Source: Nitrospiria bacterium
GTDB taxonomy: Bacteria; Nitrospirota; Nitrospiria; JACQBZ01
Length of the DNA: 32,884 bases
Direction of reading: 5' to 3'
NCBI GenBank assembly: GCA_035517655.1
Contig: DATIYJ010000013.1
Coordinates: 1-32,884, forward strand
A program made the position numbers and the translations under genes. The notes below the pieces were generated by a model. The model worked only from the letters and a program-made list of their open reading frames with translations, made no database searches and was not told the DNA's origin. Numbering within the stretch: the first letter of the stretch is position 1; every line of letters begins with the position of its first letter. Below are positions 30,432 through 32,884 of the stretch, piece by piece.

Positions 30432-32027
30432 TTGCATCATTTGACCCAGGAAAGCCGACAAATTGCCAAGGCGGCCGGATTGATCGGCCTGGCCACCTTT
30501 TCCAGCCGGATCATGGGCTTCGTCCGGGACATGATCCTGGCCCGGCTCTTCGGCGCCGGGATGGCGGCCGACGCCTTCTTCGTCGCCTACCGGATTCCCA
30601 ACATGCTCCGCGAACTTTTCGCGGAGGGATCGATGTCGGCGGCCTTCATCCCCGTTTTCACCGAATACCTCGGCAAACGGACCAAGGAAGAGGCCCGCGA
30701 GCTGGCCTCGGCCGTCTTCACGGTTCTGCTGGCCATCGTGGCCGTGATCTGCCTCCTTTCCATCCTCGCCGCCCCCTGGATCGTCCGGGCCATCGCGCCG
30801 GGTTTCGCGAGCGAGGCGGGCAAGTTCGACCTGACCACGATGCTGAGCCGGTTCATGTTCCCCTATCTCCTGTTCATCAGCCTGGCCGCGCTCACGATGG
30901 GCATGCTCAACTCGCTCCGGGCCTTCGCGGTCCCGGCCTTCTCGCCCGTGATGTTCAACGTCTGCATCATCGCGGCCGCGCTGTGGCTTTCCCCCCGCCT
31001 CACCGAGCCGATCTTCGGCGTCGCAATGGGCGTCGTGGCCGGAGGCGCGGTCCAGTTTTTTATGCAGCTCCCCAGCCTCCGGCGGCATGGGATGATGATC
31101 GAATTTCGATTCGACCCTTTTCATCCGGGCGTGAAGCGGATCGGGCGCTTGATTCTTCCGGCCATGGTCGGTTTGTCCGTAACGCAGGTGAACATCCTGG
31201 TGAACACGCTCCTGGCCTCGTACCTTCCCGAAGGCAGTCAGACCTATCTGTTCTACGGGATGCGGCTCGTCCTTTTTCCGCTGGGGATCTTCGGCGTCGC
31301 GCTCGGGACCGCCATCCTTCCCACCATGGCGAAACAGACCTCCGACGGCCAGATCCATGAATTGAAGAAGACGATCTCGTTCGGGTTGCGGTTGGTTCTC
31401 TTCATCATCATCCCGGCCATGATCGGTCTGATGACGCTCCGCATTCCGATCATTCATCTTTTCTTCCAGCACGGCCGCTTCACGGCGCAGGCGACGCTCG
31501 GCACGGCCGCCGCCTTGCTGTATTATTGCGTCGGACTGCCGGCCTTCGCGGGGATCCGGATCGTGGTGGCCGTCTTCTATTCGTTGCAGGACACGAAGAC
31601 GCCGGTCAAGGTCGCGGTGGCCGCGATGGCGGTCAACATCGTTCTGTGCCTGCTGCTGATGCGGCCGTTGCTGCACGGCGGCCTGGCCTTGGCCACTTCC
31701 CTCGCGGCCGTCTTGAATTTCGGGCTTCTGGTCAAAATTCTGGACCGCCGGCTGCACGGCATCGAATGGCCCGTGATCCTTCGTTCGGTCGGGAACACGA
31801 TCGCGGCCACCGTCCCGGTCGGCGTGATCGGTTGGGCCGTCGGAAATTTATCGATCTGGTCCTTCCCCGGCCAATGGGACGTTAAGGCGACCTGGCTGCT
31901 CGGCGCGATCGCGCTGTCGCTTCTCAGTTACATTGCCGCCAACCGCCTCCTGCGTTCCGAAGAGCAGGCTTTTCTCTGGGACATGGTCAAGACCAGGATC
32001 GAGAAGAAATGGGCCCGGCCGTCATGA
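30432..32027 (+). CDS. murJ: Lipid II flippase MurJ
   Basis: A 531-residue MATE-like protein with 14 membrane helices that flips lipid II for peptidoglycan synthesis. Characteristic segments are FSSRIMGFVRDMILARLFGAG, FFVAYRIPNMLRELFAEGSMSAAFIPVF and GVALGTAILPTM. The extended arginine/aspartate-rich first helix region and the cavity arginines (SRIMGFVRD) are intact. There is no ATG at the N-terminus; TTG at 30432 or TTG at 30441 must serve, with AAGGGA at 30424-30429 fitting the latter better. It overlaps dtd by ATGA. Confidence 0.95.
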   Translation: MHHLTQESRQIAKAAGLIGLATFSSRIMGFVRDMILARLFGAGMAADAFFVAYRIPNMLRELFAEGSMSAAFIPVFTEYLGKRTKEEARELASAVFTVLLAIVAVICLLSILAAPWIVRAIAPGFASEAGKFDLTTMLSRFMFPYLLFISLAALTMGMLNSLRAFAVPAFSPVMFNVCIIAAALWLSPRLTEPIFGVAMGVVAGGAVQFFMQLPSLRRHGMMIEFRFDPFHPGVKRIGRLILPAMVGLSVTQVNILVNTLLASYLPEGSQTYLFYGMRLVLFPLGIFGVALGTAILPTMAKQTSDGQIHELKKTISFGLRLVLFIIIPAMIGLMTLRIPIIHLFFQHGRFTAQATLGTAAALLYYCVGLPAFAGIRIVVAVFYSLQDTKTPVKVAVAAMAVNIVLCLLLMRPLLHGGLALATSLAAVLNFGLLVKILDRRLHGIEWPVILRSVGNTIAATVPVGVIGWAVGNLSIWSFPGQWDVKATWLLGAIALSLLSYIAANRLLRSEEQAFLWDMVKTRIEKKWARPS

Positions 32028-32461
32028 AGGCCTTGATCCAACGCGTGCTGGAGGCGCAGGTGAGCGTGGAGGGTCGGGTCGTCGGACGGATCGGTCCGGG
32101 GCTGGTGGTTCTTCTCGGCGTGTCGAAAGAAGACGCCGACGGAAACGCCGACCGGCTCGCGGAGCGGATTCTCGCCTACCGGATCTTTGACGATGAGAAC
32201 GGCCGGATGAACCGCTCGGTTCGGGAGATCGGCGGACAGATCCTAGCCGTCTCCCAATTCACGCTAGTGGCCGACGTCGCCAAGGGCGCCCGTCCGAGCT
32301 TTACGCCGGCCGCGTCGCCCGATCTGGCCGAGCGCTTGTACCGGCGCTTCGTCGATCGACTGATCGCGGCCGGCCTCACGGTCGAGACCGGCGTCTTCGG
32401 CGCACGGATGATCGTCTCCCTTCACAACGACGGCCCGGTGACGTTTCTGCTGGAGAGTTAA
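32024..32461 (+). CDS. dtd: D-aminoacyl-tRNA deacylase
   Basis: A 145-residue DTD-fold enzyme that hydrolyses D-aminoacyl-tRNAs (and Gly-tRNA-Ala), preventing D-amino acids from entering protein. Both active-site signatures are present: SQFTLVADVAKGARPSF and the C-terminal NDGPVTFLLES (the NxGPVT motif). The N-terminal MKALIQRVLEAQVSVEG is standard. ATG at 32024 overlaps the murJ stop by 4 bases; an in-frame ATG at 32009 lies inside murJ and is less likely. It is the last housekeeping gene before the AT-rich right edge. Confidence 0.96.
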   Translation: MKALIQRVLEAQVSVEGRVVGRIGPGLVVLLGVSKEDADGNADRLAERILAYRIFDDENGRMNRSVREIGGQILAVSQFTLVADVAKGARPSFTPAASPDLAERLYRRFVDRLIAAGLTVETGVFGARMIVSLHNDGPVTFLLES

Positions 32462-32584
32462 ACCGTTTTAATAATAGCGCGGATGCCCCGATCCACCTTC
32501 TCGCGGACATAAAATGGTGCCATTGCGGCGGGATGCAATGAGGAACACGACACAAGAGCCCAAAGCCCACGGAAGAAATAATAA

Positions 32585-32652
32585 TAAATAGGGACAGACA
32601 CTATTTAAGCTTTTTAAAAGCGGAGCGACGAGGAACGAGGAGCGCAGCTTTT
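32585..32652. repeat. Palindrome cluster at an AT-rich boundary
   Basis: TAAATAG and CTATTTA enclose a 9-base centre (32585-32607). A perfect palindrome GCTTTTTAAAAGC follows at 32609-32621, and its AAAAGC half pairs again with GCTTTT at 32647-32652 around a tandem ACGAGGA-ACGAGGA (32628-32641). There is no coding sequence in 32462-32675. The pattern resembles debris of a REP-type or miniature mobile element, but no transposase is in the window. Confidence 0.4.
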
Positions 32653-32675
32653 TGCTGTCCGAGTGCATGCGATTG

Positions 32676-32884
32676 TTATGCCTTTTTGTCATCCTTGTTC
32701 TTTGCTGATCCGTGATTTCTATGCTCGCTAAGAGGCTCTTGGCACTCATGAATAATTTCACCCGTCTCAGGGTCGGAGATAACTTCTTTATATTGATCAT
32801 TGTCTTTATCAATGATCCGTTCCTTCTTATACCACTTGCCCGATTTTTTATGTAAATCATCGCCGTGGAAGAAATCTCTTCTTA
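32676..32884 (-). CDS. C-terminal part of an unrecognised conserved protein
   Basis: A minus-strand frame enters from the right edge and stays open for 68 codons to a TAA at 32678. The peptide is hydrophilic and looks like a genuine protein tail: HGDDLHKKSGKWYKKERIID, then DPETGEIIHECQEPLSEH and a lysine/aspartate-rich end. No catalytic motif is visible and I cannot name the family with confidence. The DNA is clearly AT-richer than all genes to its left, with many AAA, GAT and ATT codons, suggesting different ancestry. An overlapping frame on the same strand (to 32468) has no such features. Confidence 0.5.
   Translation of the reverse strand, partial: RRDFFHGDDLHKKSGKWYKKERIIDKDNDQYKEVISDPETGEIIHECQEPLSEHRNHGSAKNKDDKKA

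Noticed and set aside
32468-32860. 130-codon minus-strand frame at the right edge
   Set aside because: It overlaps, in another frame, a more protein-like tail that enters from the edge, and it crosses the palindromic non-coding stretch.
1-32884. tRNA, rRNA or CRISPR array
   Set aside because: No cloverleaf-like T-arm sequences, rRNA blocks or regularly spaced repeats were seen on reading both strands by eye.

Overview
The window is GC-rich chromosomal DNA (about 60 % G+C by eye) from a Gram-negative bacterium: it carries LPS-assembly lipoprotein LptE, a lipobox esterase, bactofilin and MurJ. No rRNA, tRNA, CRISPR array or intact transposase was found. The core gene order leuS-lptE-holA-rpsT-murJ-dtd, plus a 2-oxoacid oxidoreductase / CO-dehydrogenase-beta-like / hydrogenase-4-like cluster, recalls Nitrospirota and some deltaproteobacterial lineages. 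That placement is inference from gene content only. No convincing intrinsic terminators were seen.

Left part (1-14.7 kb) holds mixed housekeeping and signalling genes: the start of an MsbA-like ABC exporter, a large six-PAS/GGDEF/EAL c-di-GMP protein, and a 4 kb intergenic area with a consensus promoter, a run of stem-loops and a 29-residue membrane peptide gene. A plus-strand run follows (membrane protein, GNAT acetyltransferase, M20 peptidase, flavin reductase-like protein). Next comes a minus-strand run (tag, pyrE, unknown gene, glutaredoxin, NUDIX hydrolase), a lipoprotein esterase, a bactofilin, a membrane diguanylate cyclase, and an iron-handling ferritin-like/VIT1 protein paired with a Dph6-like PP-loop ATPase.

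Middle part (14.7-25.1 kb) is one tight minus-strand operon. It runs from a truncated 2-oxoacid oxidoreductase gamma subunit and two CO-dehydrogenase-beta-like genes (one a fragment) into HyfB-, HyfC-, HyfE-, HyfF- and HyfF-like membrane subunits, a NuoC-NuoD fusion and a NuoB-like iron-sulfur subunit. The NuoD-like half has lost all four cysteines that bind Ni-Fe in hydrogenases, whereas the NuoB-like subunit keeps its cluster cysteines. This fits an energy-converting-hydrogenase-related (Ehr) complex: an ion-pumping oxidoreductase that is not a hydrogenase. The neighbouring oxidoreductase remnants suggest a ferredoxin or 2-oxoacid link. At about 24.86 kb the gamma gene is joined out of frame to the CO-dehydrogenase-beta-like fragment, which looks like a deletion scar or an assembly join. 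A Fur-family regulator is divergent to this operon, with a TTGCA-rich palindrome between them.

Right part (25.3-32.5 kb) has the plus-strand housekeeping genes fur-like, leuS, lptE, holA, murJ and dtd, mostly overlapping by ATGA or TGATG. rpsT lies opposite and overlaps the end of holA. The last 0.3 kb turns AT-rich, carries several palindromes and ends in the 3' part of an unrelated conserved gene, suggesting the edge of an acquired segment.
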